From Smittium mucronatum (Eukaryota > Kickxellomycota > Harpellomycetes > Harpellales > Legeriomycetaceae), in assembly GCA_001953115.1 (NCBI GenBank), contig LSSL01000658.1, positions 24,848-39,189 on the forward strand: 14,342 nucleotides of DNA, read 5' to 3'. Below the pieces are notes generated by a model. The model did no database searches and was not told the DNA's origin. It saw only the letters and a program-made list of their open reading frames with translations. Positions 1-9,908 of this stretch are shown here, one piece after another (position 1 is the first letter of the stretch; every line of letters starts with the position of its first letter). The position numbers and the translations under genes are program-made.

Positions 1-50
<50 letters not shown>
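1..50. repeat. (TC)n microsatellite, cut by window edge
   Basis: Twenty-four perfect TC units run from the first base to position 48, followed by TT. The repeat has no left boundary inside the window, so its true length is unknown. Starting exactly inside a dinucleotide repeat is typical of a contig broken by the assembler; that is an inference. Confidence 0.97.
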
Positions 51-53
<3 letters not shown>

Positions 54-210
54 ACCCTACTTTTAATTTTTTAGCTATTTTTTTTTTAAAAAAAATTCAG
101 CTCGGCACCACCCATCAACTCCAATTCCAAATAAAATTACAATTTAAATGCCACATGTTTTTTTTCGACTGATAGATAAATTTTAGTTCTTTTAGCGACT
201 GATTTTTTAT

Positions 211-230
211 AAAATAAAATAAAATAAAAT
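211..230. repeat. (AAAAT)4 pentanucleotide repeat
   Basis: Four perfect tandem AAAAT units, with further AT-rich sequence on both sides. A minor microsatellite of the kind expected in A+T-rich intergenic DNA. Confidence 0.85.
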
Positions 231-612
231 ATTGTTTTTAATTACAACCAATTGGCACTATATGCAATATATTTGAGATATCCTCTTTGATAACTGTCAC
301 TTCTTGATATATTATACTAATTTTTTAATTCAGAAATATTTATAGGATAAAAACATGATTTATAGGATGATTTGGAACCGAAATTAAAAATTTAACCTTT
401 CATTGTAACAAATTTATAGTTTTACCAGAGCCAGTATATTTTAAATAAATTGCTGACTTTTTCGCTATTTAATTTTGTTATACGTAATAAATTAATTGGT
501 GAAAAAAGTATTTTCTTGAAAGCAGCCTTCCTTCTATGAATATTTTGATAAAAACATCTTAAGATGAAAATTTTCCAATAAAAAAAATGCTTATTATGTA
601 ATAAACTCGATG

Positions 613-628
613 TTTTTTTTAAAAAAAA
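613..628. repeat. T8A8 perfect palindrome
   Basis: Eight T followed directly by eight A form a 16-bp self-complementary tract. Shorter T/A palindromes of the same style occur near 80-96 and 5604-5617. It could form a cruciform or bend DNA, but no function can be assigned. Confidence 0.8.
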
Positions 629-2382
629 CCAAGTTATTAGTTAAAAAAATGTATGTCCGATTTATTTATTAGTAAATATGAAAAAAAAAGTTATTGTAAA
701 GAATATTTTTTTATGGAGCTTTTTAATAGGGTGATCTTTAAATTTGTTTATTTTCATTCATAATTTTATTTTTTCAAGTCTTTCAACCTATCGTAGTTTG
801 ATAAAAGATACCTTTATCATATACTTATTAACTAGTAACTTTATTCTATCAAAATTATACGCTAAAAAAATTCTTTTTTATATATTTAAACAAAAAATTA
901 AGTGACAATTTTTAATTTAAAATATTTGAAAACTTGATTATTATGTTAAATAATAGCTACTCTGTTATTATACTATTTTATTTGCTTATATTTTACCTAG
1001 CTGTTTTTGGATGTATAGAAATTAGTATTTTCTATAATTTGTCTCGCGAAAAATTCTAAATATCATCATTAAGGGTAATAAATTACGGGAAAAAAAATGA
1101 AAATTTCGATTATTTTTTTTAAAATTTTATTTGAGAATTGAACAAAACATAATAAATTTTCACAAACCCATTAAATGGCTGAATCAAGTATTTCGTTTTT
1201 GTAAAATATTTACTAAAAAAAACTCCATTTTTTTCTCTATTTAAAACGAATTTAATTTGGAAAATTAATTCCAATTGCCTAAAAATGATATGAATATCCA
1301 TGCTTATTATTTTATTTTTTAGGGTAATTCATGGATGAAAAATTAATTTTTATGATATTATTTTATATGAGAATATTCACGAAAATAAATAGTTAAAAAA
1401 TTTTTATATATCATATTAACAATACTATCACTTTTTATTTATTTTTTGATAAAGTGATTAATTGTATCACATTTTTAAATAAAAGTGGTAAAAAAACATT
1501 TAATAACAGGAATAAAATTTATTATGATATAACTATTAATCATTTCTATTTAAATAAAAATGTGTATTTTGGAGAGGAAAATTAAAATGGAAGATTTGAA
1601 AATATTAAATTAAAATCTTAATATATTAGGCATATTTGGATTTCTCGAGTTTTTCTAGATACCTAAGAGTTTTTAAACGCTAAAATTATAAAAAATTCAT
1701 CTTATCTTATCACGAAAATAATTAATATTTCGCGTCATATAAAGCTATGCTAAGTTATAATTAGAAAATTTTTGATAAATAAGTTTAAATTTAGAAACCT
1801 TGAAGGTATAAGATTTTTTTAAGCTGTTCTAAATGACCATTCAGCCCGATTTTTAAAGTATTTTTTTTTATATAATAATCTTTAAAAAAAATAAATATAA
1901 AAAAGATGTAATAGTTTTATTATATTATATCTAATCTATTGGTAAATATAATCAAACTTAGGAATTTTTCCAAAATATACTCATAGATTTCGACAGTTTT
2001 CTAGAATTCTCGCACACTCTACAGCTAAAAAAGATCAAATTCACTTTTTTTTGCCAATATTTTTGTTAATAAAAAGATAAAAAAAATTAAAAAAAATTCA
2101 TTAATGTGAGTTTAAATGATTCCTAATCTCAAAATATTGAAATATGTGTTACAAAATATTGCTATTGTTTCAATCTAAATCGGTTTTAATAGTTGTAATT
2201 AAATTTAATAATTATATGTACCGCAAACTGATTAGCTTTTATAAAATTGAAAATTAATAAATTTTATAAGAATTTGAAAATATACAGCAATTGGGATTTT
2301 TTTATCGCGAAATTTTATTTTTATATAAAATTATTAAAAATATGGAAAAAAAACTTTCATTAAATTTAAATAATTTTCATTC

Positions 2383-2514
2383 TCATTCATAATAAATTAT
2401 TCTAACGATATACCAACTGATTACATAATGGGGGGTTTTATTAGTATCTACCTTACAATATATTCCACACTTTATCGCTTCAATAACTATTATTTTTGGT
2501 ACAAAAAACTTTTT
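2383..2514 (-). other. Short coding-like open stretch, unassigned
   Basis: A stop-free stretch of 43 codons, bounded by TGA at 2517-2515 and TGA at 2385-2383, has a mixed composition (several Cys, Trp, Pro and Val) that looks more protein-like than the surrounding Lys/Asn/Phe noise. There is no ATG near its start and I recognise no family. Stop-free stretches of this length are expected many times by chance in a window of this composition, so it is recorded only as a weak coding trace. Confidence 0.12.
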
Positions 2515-2700
2515 TCACAAATTCCTATATGCTAATTTTTTTAAATGATTTTTTGGCTTAATAATTATCTATAGCGTCTAAAATTGAGTTAAGTTCGAAT
2601 AATTCATACTAAAATTAACTGTTATTCGCTAAATTTAATATTTTAAAGAATAGGGAAAATATCAACTCACTATAATATTAGCATGTTAAATTAAAAAGCT

Positions 2701-2775
2701 GTATTTAAAACTAAATCTAGATCTCTAGCACTAAAATATATCTCTTTTAGTGATTGGGCTCTAAAAATACATTAA
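2701..2775 (+). pseudogene. Coding-like repeat, copy A (inverted relative to copy B)
   Basis: In the plus frame with codons at 2722, 2725 and so on, this stretch reads SLALKYISFSDWAL and ends at TAA 2773-2775; a TAA also lies upstream at 2692-2694. The minus strand at 3313-3272 reads SLALKYISFGDWAL. Over 43 aligned bases 39 are identical, and of four differing codons three are synonymous (CTA/TTA, ATC/ATT, GCT/GCA) and one is Ser/Gly. A Phe seven residues upstream also aligns. Downstream, past a stop that aligns with a Gln of copy B, a Phe and an Arg still match. I infer a decayed copy of a once-coding repeat, perhaps a mobile-element fragment. I do not recognise the protein. Confidence 0.55.
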
Positions 2776-3229
2776 TTTTTCCAAAAAAAATTCCGAAAAT
2801 TTGCCTATTTATTTAATCGATTATATTTATAGCCTTTTTTAAAAAATTAAATGGGGTATTAAATTTTTTTAAGAAAAAAAAAGATATGAAGACGCATTTT
2901 TAAAAAATTGATGGATAATGAATAAACAAAATATAGAAAAAATAAGAAAATAAAAGTTTTATTTAGATAAATGTTGCTAAGTTTTTTGGGATTAATGAAA
3001 ATTTAAAATAAAAAAAGTTTTCGATAATTTTTTTCAGATGACATATAAAGATTCAAAGTGTGGATATTTTAATTTTTTATTTTATTTTATTTTTGATTTA
3101 TTCTTCAATAAAAGGGATAAATATTTTATAAAAGTAAAAAATACTGACAGAACCTGAATAAGAATGCAAATTATTTACTTAATAAAAAAAACTTCTCTTT
3201 TATTGTTAGTATTATATAGAACTATCCAA

Positions 3230-3451
3230 TTAAATAATTCGATCAATATTTGAGACAAACTGATATTCTTCTAGTGCCCAATCACCAAAAGAAATATATT
3301 TTAATGCTAGAGATACGATTTCGCTACCAAATGAAACACATTATTTTGATTTATTAATATTGTTGCTACTTAAATCTATATAAACTCTTAATAAGAAACA
3401 GTCTATTAAAAATAGCAAAAAATTTATAATGGTGATTAAGAGACTTTTTTA
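3230..3451 (-). pseudogene. Coding-like repeat, copy B (longer and better preserved)
   Basis: One minus-strand frame runs from 3451 to the stop at 3232-3230 with a single internal TAA at 3343-3341. The downstream half (codons from 3340) holds SLALKYISFGDWAL followed by EEYQFVSNIDRII. The upstream half is hydrophobic, with LIDCFLLRVYIDL. The core matches copy A at 2722-2763 on the opposite strand with mostly synonymous differences, which is how a repeat once under coding constraint diverges. No ATG begins the frame and no known domain is recognised. It could be a fragment of a transposon gene or of a dispersed host gene family. Confidence 0.5.
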
Positions 3452-3455
3452 AGCA

Positions 3456-5760
3456 AGAAGTCTTATTAAAAAAATAATAACTCAATTATTCATTTTTTGA
3501 AGGTTTATTATTCACTTTAAACTAGAATTATTTCGAGTTTTATCAAAAAATTCTGACGTCTCGGAGTTTCTTCCCGTAAAAAAAACTATAGGGTCGGTTA
3601 ATATTCAATTTTAAATTATTGTTTTTTCTTGTTTTTATAAAATTTTTGACCCAAATAACAAAAAATTTGTCCCAATTATATAAATTAAATTAACCATTTT
3701 AACAAATTAAACTTCCCACTGCGATAAGACCTAACCCCTAAATAAACTTGATTTCATTATTTCAGAATATATATTTTTGTTTTAATTTAGCTTGTTTCAC
3801 AATAAAAAGATGTTAAAATATTAAAGGATATCAATTTTTCGCTTATAGTTTTACCCTTTAGATTAATGACTTAGGTTATAGTATAGTTTAAAGTAGATAT
3901 TTTTTGAAAAAAAATTTTTTTTCGATTTATTATATAAGTTAAAAGACGCCAGAGATATTAACCAATGCACATTTGAACTACTGGATCAACCAAATATTCT
4001 TTATAATCAAGATTTTTCTCACAAATAGAGATTTTTAGTTTTCCCAAAATACAAAAATTTATTTCAATTTATCTTGTTTTATTTTAAGCGTTCAAAAATT
4101 ATCCTAAACTTCCAGTACTCAAAATTTAAATAGGTCAAAATCTATGAGGCTAAGTTGCGATATTAAACTTAAGGGTAAATCCATAACTATAAAATTTATA
4201 TCCCATAATAAGTTAAAAGTATCTATTCACAAAATTTGTTCAAATATAGAAAAAATCTTTTTTACCAAATAATAATTCTCCTATATTTCTTAGTTATAAT
4301 AACAAAATTAAACCTTTATATTCGGTTAATTATTAAATATCGGCCAATTAAATCGATCCCATAATTTTTTCCAATAGCATTTGAATAAAATAATGATAGC
4401 GAAATACATTTAAAAAAAATGAGATGAGTTCTGAAATGACCCTATCATAATAAATAAAACATCGACTTACTTGAAAAATTTTCGCCATTTAAACTGACTT
4501 ATTTCCAAAGCTTTACTCTTTTTTATTTCAAATTATTTTTCGGTTCATTGAATTGAAAAATAGAAAGCAATTAGAAAAAATACTTAGGTAAATTCATATG
4601 TTTTCAATATTGAATTCTTTTTTTTCCAAAAACCTAAGCCGAGAATATAGGTACTATTATATGCATGGATTTGTATAAATATGTGTGCATTTTTATTTAT
4701 AGATGTGTGTGTAAGCGTATAATTTAATACTATATTATTTGCGTGTTAATTTGGGTTCGAATTCTCAAGCAATATTTTAATTTATTTTTTATATAAAATT
4801 TTTTTTAAAACAAATTATATAAAATTTTAATTTTTTGCCTATAAAAACTACTTATTTGTATATTTATTTGGATTTTAATAATAACGATATAAAATAAGTA
4901 ATCATCTACCCAAGGAAGAATCTTTCTAATTTTTTTTATACCTTTCCCTGATTTTTTTATGATTTATAAGTAACATACTAGATGTTTAAACCTTTTCAGT
5001 TTTTTAGATATTGATAAAAAATTTCACTTTTCCTGTGCTGGATATAGTCAAATAAATTGCAGAATAAGTCTAGAACTCAGTAAATATCTCAAGCTTAATT
5101 TTTTTCTTCAGATCACTCTAGTGTAAATAAAAACCTTGAAATATTTAATATAAATGTATATAAAGAATAAAATCATGACAATTATTTTTTGTATAACTAA
5201 GTGGTGTTGGGTAAATATTATTGGGTAAAAAATTCTTTTTTGTTTATTTAAACAATTTTGTTATTTTTGCATAAATTTGCGATTATATATTATTAACCTC
5301 CTCTAACAATTTAACAGCTTTTTATCTCACAAAGCTTGTTTAATACAAAAAAAAATCATCTAATAGTGAAAACACGCTTATTTAGGGTGATGGGGGTAGG
5401 TATTATCCTAGTGGGAAATTGGCTTTCATAAAATTTGAAGTTGATTTTTTAAAATGGGTTATTAATTTTATAATAAATATGATCAAAGGTTTTATAATAA
5501 TTTGAAATGCTGTAATATGGATCGATTTCCCTCTGTTTTATCAGTTTTTAATATTATTAAAAAAAAATTGAAACCCATTAGAATGTAATTAGGTATATCA
5601 TCTTTTTTTAAAAAAACTAAATATCTAATATGGAATCTAATAAGTATTTTTTAGCTCTTTCTTCGTATATTTTTGATTTTGTGCAATTTTTTATGCCAAT
5701 ATTTACGTTTATTTGATTTCAGATTTGATAAATTAACGTGCTATTGGTGATCATTTGAAA
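3456..5760. other. A+T-rich region without recognisable genes
   Basis: No frame here carries a recognisable motif and stops are dense on both strands. The only points noted are a T-arm-like string near 4752-4765 that lacks the rest of a tRNA, and a somewhat G-richer patch near 5385-5425 with no identifiable product. Confidence 0.6.
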
Positions 5761-5800
5761 TAAGCAAATTTATTTGTACACATTTAGCAAGTTGGAGTAA

Positions 5801-6292
5801 TTTTTACACACTGTGACGAAAGAGGGCTACCCGAAATTTAATTCAAATCTGTTTTATCCGATCCCGCTTTACAAATTGTCATTTACTCAATTCACATTTC
5901 GTCTGATCAAAATTTCGCCCGATACACTTTTTACTAGATTTTATAACTTTCAATAGGATGTGGGAAAAAACTGCGTTTGATTTTATTATTGTCGAATTAT
6001 GCATAAATATAGGATTTGGAGAATGATATTAACAATTTTTAAACAAAAAAAGCCTAAAACTGTTAGATTATCAATTATGGAGCAAATTGAATCGGGTGAA
6101 ATGGAACCTAGACGAAACATAAATTGAAATAGAATTTTATGAAATTTCCTGATACCAAAAAATATTCAAGGAATTTTTTTCAGCAAATGGTAGATTCCTA
6201 ACTATTTCCGAGTCCAAACTTGAGTATCACCCCCATTGGTATTTATTAACTATTTTAATTGGCCTGATTTCTTGATTTATCCAATATTATAG
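5801..6292 (+). pseudogene. Trace of an unidentified decayed reading frame
   Basis: One plus frame, from after TAA 5798-5800 to TAG 6290-6292, spans 163 codons with six internal stops: TAG 5954, TGA 5978, TGA 6125, TGA 6140, TAG 6191 and TGA 6221. None is TAA, although TAA should be the commonest chance stop in such A+T-rich DNA. This suggests that Trp, Gln or Arg codons mutated in a former gene. The best segment, 6023-6127, starts with ATG and includes PKTVRLSIMEQIESGE. A basic, helix-rich peptide like this could be a DNA-binding N-terminus, but I recognise no family. The region is visibly less A+T-rich than its flanks. A shifted frame at 6139-6249 also looks protein-like, so an indel may be present. 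Confidence 0.3.
5830..5920. repeat. Cluster of short related motifs (AAATTTCG / ACATTTCG type)
   Basis: Within 90 bases occur CCCGAAATTT (5830-5839), ACAAATTGTC (5871-5880), ACATTTCGTC (5894-5903) and AAATTTCGCC (5910-5919). The first is close to an inverted copy of the last (CGAAATTT against AAATTTCG). Such degenerate short iterations occur near the ends of some DNA transposons, but the copies are too few and too diverged to name an element. Confidence 0.3.
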
Positions 6293-7262
6293 TAATAATA
6301 TTAAAATTATTATAAAATTGAGAAAAAAATTAATGCGATATTTTGTCCCATCGAATCTAAAAGGTTTAATGAAGAGGTATTTTTTTTGTATGTCACTTTT
6401 AATAGCTAATACATTTATTTTATTTATCCAATTAATTTGTAAAATTAAATTTAGTTGTTTCTATTTAACAAAAAAAAAGTCATTTTAATTTTTTTTAATG
6501 TACTAATTAGAGTTTTAAATGGATTTTAGAACAACTTAATTTTTGTATCATAGATTTTCACTTATATTGGATATAATAAAATTTGGAATTTTTTCTGAAA
6601 CAGGTCACACTATAAAATGACCTCTTGATCAAGAATCTACCAGATGGAAGATAATTTGACAAAGATGCTCGTTTTCAACTCTATCATATGTGAATTCAAA
6701 TTTAGTTGCTAATTGTTAGATACAATTAAAACTAATAAAAAAACTAAAAAATTCTTTTTTTTATTTTCCCATCATTAAAAAAAAAAATTGATTATAAAAA
6801 AAATCACAAATATTGACCTGATTTTATTTGATCAAAAATGGAAATGAAAAATGGTTAAAAGATAAAAATCGATTTTTTTTATTGCTACAAAATTAATCGA
6901 TAAATGATCAAAACTTTTAGAAAGAGAGAAATATTATTTTTTTAATTGATAAAATTATGTCAAATTGACCAATTAATACCAAATTAGCTAAATATCTATC
7001 GTATTATCAATATAGCTGTCAATCTATCAAATAAAAGTCTATTAAGACATAATTATATAAATTTAGGCTATTTTGGTTTTAAAAACAATCAAAAAAATTT
7101 AATCCTATATTTTTTATTTCAATCTATGACTCGGATAAAAAAAAAGAGGCTCAATGATAGTTACTAAATTCCTTGTTTTGGTGTTTATAGCTTTATTTGG
7201 TGATCAAAGTCAAAAAAAATTAAAAAAATATCCCCATAAAAGCATATTTTGTTGTTTAGCCT
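6293..7262. other. A+T-rich region without recognisable genes
   Basis: Stops are dense in every frame. A 28-codon minus-strand stretch (6715 to 6629) has a protein-like mixture including FEFTYDRVENEHLCQ, but it is short, has no ATG and matches nothing I know. Confidence 0.55.
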
Positions 7263-7275
7263 GGGGGGGGGGGGG
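7263..7275 (+). repeat. G13 homopolymer run
   Basis: Thirteen consecutive G, followed by TATATATAC. In DNA with roughly a tenth G such a run is very unlikely without replication slippage or selection. Together with the C13 run at 9625-9637 it brackets MULE relic 1 in inverted orientation. Confidence 0.95.
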
Positions 7276-7881
7276 TATATATACTAATTCCTGGGGAATT
7301 TTTATAAACTGAAATAAATCTTCTTTTACCATTCACTTAAAACTCTAATATCCCTAATTATTAAATTTCTTCAAAGCCGAAGTTTTCGAATGATTAATCT
7401 TCAATAAAATTTCTTCCGATAAATTTAAAAATCAGTCACTGCTCACCTAATTCTATTAACAACACAAATATACTGGAAAATACATAGGGAAATTACCCAC
7501 TTCCTAAAATATTCCCATTAAGCTAATTATTTCAATCTATCTTACTATTAAAATCGATCTTATAAATATGTTATATACATAATTAGATTTTAAAGTTAAT
7601 GAGACTTAAGAAAAGCTTTCTGAGTGTATAAAAATGAAAAAACCCGGCTCATTACTCTAAGAGAATGGATTTTTAGTAGTATCATTAACTCATAATTTGC
7701 ATTCAATATATATTAATGATAATGTACGCATTGGTTTTATGTTTTATATATTTAATAGGAATTAAATAGTAAAAAAGTTAATAAACTACTCAAAAACTTA
7801 AAACTTATTACATGGATTAATATTTTAAAGAGTTAGATTTTTTTTATTCAAACGAAAATAAAATATAAATTTTTTTTTGTA
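7276..7881. other. Intergenic stretch between G13 run and end of MULE relic 1
   Basis: No gene is recognised. If relic 1 is part of a larger element, this would be its 3' flank (the relic runs leftward). I see no clear terminal inverted repeat pairing with the right side of the relic. Confidence 0.5.
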
Positions 7882-9087
7882 TTAATCCTTTTTAAGACTT
7901 TGGTTTTTGGGTATCTTTTTATGTCTTCCTGTTTTTCTGTCATATTATAATGACACGTTTAGAATATTGAGATAATTTACTTGAATAAAAAACAAGTATG
8001 CATGGCAGCACTTTTTGATTTTCAATTTTTTTTTTCATAAGCGAAAAACGTCTATCCAATTATTTAATCGAATTCTACAAAATATTCAACGTTAATATTC
8101 AAAATATTTCGACACGCAATCAAACCTGTCCCAACTACTGTCTAAAATTGTTTCCTTGATTTGGGGTTTTCTTTTTAGAATTAACTCCTTATCAATTACA
8201 AGATCTATCTTGAAATCAACATCCTCCGAAATAAATAAGAACTAGATTTTTTATTTTTTAATCAGAACTATTTTATTTTAGTTAATTTTTCCGAATTCTG
8301 GTTTGTACCAGTCTAAATAACCCTGAAGAACTTTAAACCAGATTTTTAAAAAATTAAAGATATTTACTTTGCTCCAATTTTTATTCTTTTTCTTTCAGGT
8401 TATATCGAATCTTTTTAGACATCTGTTTGTTGATGGGAAAAATAAACCGACCCCCTCATACCAGAGATCATTTTTTCTGAAAAATTGATCATTTATCTTT
8501 TCAATAGTTTTTTCCAAATCACCAAAATTTCTCCATTTTATTAGAAATAAACTCTCTGCCTTTTCGAAAAAACTGGTTTTCGGAATAATAAGCTTGATAA
8601 AATCGCTATATATCCCATTTTTGGCTGTTACAATAAACCATTTATCTTTTTAATCATATTTTTTAGAAATATGAAACCAAAAATAAATTCTTTTCATATT
8701 AAGGTGAAAGATATTAATGGAACATGAAACCTGAGGGTTTGAGTTTTCTATAAAGTTCTATATCCACCCACAAAAAAATCAATACCTATCCATCCCACTT
8801 TTTAAAGTTTCCAGAATCCAAGTATAAGGTTTTGTGTAATATTATTTTACAACAGATATAGACGAGAGTACAAATTTCTGCCTTATGTCAGATATACCGG
8901 CCATTATAACAGGATAACTTCCCTCCAATAATCTAAAAGTGGAATCCATATGCATATTTTCATCCGTAGATTGAATTTATAATCCATATTTAGATGTTAT
9001 AAGCTCTCTTATATTTGATTTAATGCTTGAATAATCAGTTAAGTAGAGCTCATTAATTGCTTCTTTCGATTTGACTATTTTTAAATG
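7882..9087 (-). pseudogene. Mutator-like (MULE) DDE transposase relic 1 with degenerate SWIM finger
   Basis: A MULE transposase would cut and move its own transposon in the nucleus. One minus frame (codon starts divisible by 3) can be read from 9087 to TAA 7884-7882. In order it shows the first catalytic Asp in MHMDSTFRLLEGSYPV (Asp codon 8946-8944); TWILETLKSGMDRY (from 8823); KRIYFWFH (WFH at 8679-8671), the CxxH motif with Cys replaced by Phe; LWYEGVGLFFPSTNRCLKRF (8466-8407), where the catalytic Glu is Lys (8415-8413); SSWDRFDCVSKYF (8139-8101); a SWIM-type CCH motif (8010-8002) 16 residues after a Trp at 8058; and a basic tail, RKTGRHKKIPKNQSLKKD. It contains 13 internal stops (first bases 8979, 8844, 8781, 8760, 8652, 8397, 8280, 8253, 8244, 8094, 8088, 8037, 7947) but no frameshift. 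It is certainly non-functional. The N-terminal boundary is unclear and may reach 9280 or 9449. Confidence 0.87.
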
Positions 9088-9449
9088 TTAATTAATTCGT
9101 CTAAAGTGGGGGGGTGGATTGATTTTTTTTTGATTTTTTAGTTTTTAAAATGTTTTTAAATGTCTTTTATTTCAGCAGATTTGCATTTTTTCCCAATATT
9201 TTCTTTATATTGCTAAATTTGAAACCATTTTTACTGAACTATAATATCTCAAATTTGGATTATTTCGGATAAATCCCTACTGCATTCTAAATTATTGTCA
9301 TTTTGAGAAAATGATATTCTCTTACCACCATAAAACTCCCAATTTTTCATCTTGCTAAGACGTATGCAATTTTTCAAGTTTATGCAGTAGTAAACAGTAA
9401 ATTTGTATTTTTTTAAATTTCCGGAACATTTTATTTTCCAAAAGCACTT
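9088..9449 (-). pseudogene. Probable N-terminal remnant of MULE relic 1
   Basis: Two readings compete. The frame of relic 1 continues upstream to about 9277 with several stops and includes NNPNLRYYSSVKMVSNLAI and RKYWEKMQIC. A different frame is stop-free for 66 codons, from 9449 to TGA 9251-9249, and contains YYCINLKNCIRL. That resembles the aromatic-Cys-x5-Cys start of the FLYWCH-like zinc fingers that often precede MULE catalytic domains. Adding this stretch would bring relic 1 to about 520 codons, a normal size for such transposases. A G7 run lies at 9108-9114 (plus strand). Assignment rests on position and weak motif similarity. Confidence 0.4.
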
Positions 9450-9624
9450 TTAATTTGAAGAAATTTCTTCATATGAAATATCACATTTTTCATCAGATTC
9501 TAGCATTTTTAATTTTTAATTTTTCAAGTTTTATATGATTTTTTATTTTAATTTCTTGTTATTGAAATAATAAAGGTCAAAGTCTTTTTATACCCTTAAT
9601 AACCGAGTTCATAAATATATTAAA

Positions 9625-9637
9625 CCCCCCCCCCCCC
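9625..9637 (-). repeat. C13 homopolymer run (G13 on minus strand)
   Basis: Thirteen consecutive C on plus. It has the same length as the G13 run at 7263-7275 and the opposite orientation, with MULE relic 1 between them. The flanking bases of the two runs do not match convincingly beyond AT-rich sequence. Confidence 0.95.
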
Positions 9638-9908
9638 AAATTTTCGCTTAATTTTGTGCGTTATTCATAATAATATTATTAAACTTATTTGGTATAGACT
9701 AAATACAATTAGAGGATCTATTTGCCGATATGGGGGTTTTTTGACTTCATATTGACATATTTTAACAAAAAATGGTTAATTTGACATAATCTTGATTAAA
9801 TCGACTTTTTTGAAAAATTTACACCCGGATTAATAATTTGACTTTTTTTTTACTAATTTGATTTTCTAGTAGATACTTTGGCATATTTTTAATTTTTAAC
9901 CTATTATT

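Larger units (their letters stand above)
51..2382. other. A+T-rich region without recognisable genes
   Basis: All frames are densely interrupted and I recognise no conserved protein motif, tRNA or rRNA. Small items seen are a perfect (AAAAT)4 repeat at 211-230, the octamer CGACTGAT repeated at 166-173 and 196-203, and a T8A8 palindrome at 613-628. One ATG-initiated 60-codon frame on the minus strand (1301 to 1119) is no longer than expected by chance at this composition. Confidence 0.6.

Noticed and set aside
1119..1301. ATG-initiated 60-codon frame on the minus strand
   Set aside because: No recognisable motif and Phe/Ile/Lys-rich. Stop-free stretches of this length are expected by chance in a window of this size and composition.
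3730..3741. CCTAACCCCTAA, resembling a telomere unit
   Set aside because: It occurs once only with no tandem array; telomeric or interstitial telomeric repeats need several units.
4752..4765. GGGTTCGAATTC, resembling a tRNA T-arm
   Set aside because: The stem does not pair well, no matching acceptor strand or anticodon arm is found upstream, and the flanks are plain A+T-rich DNA.
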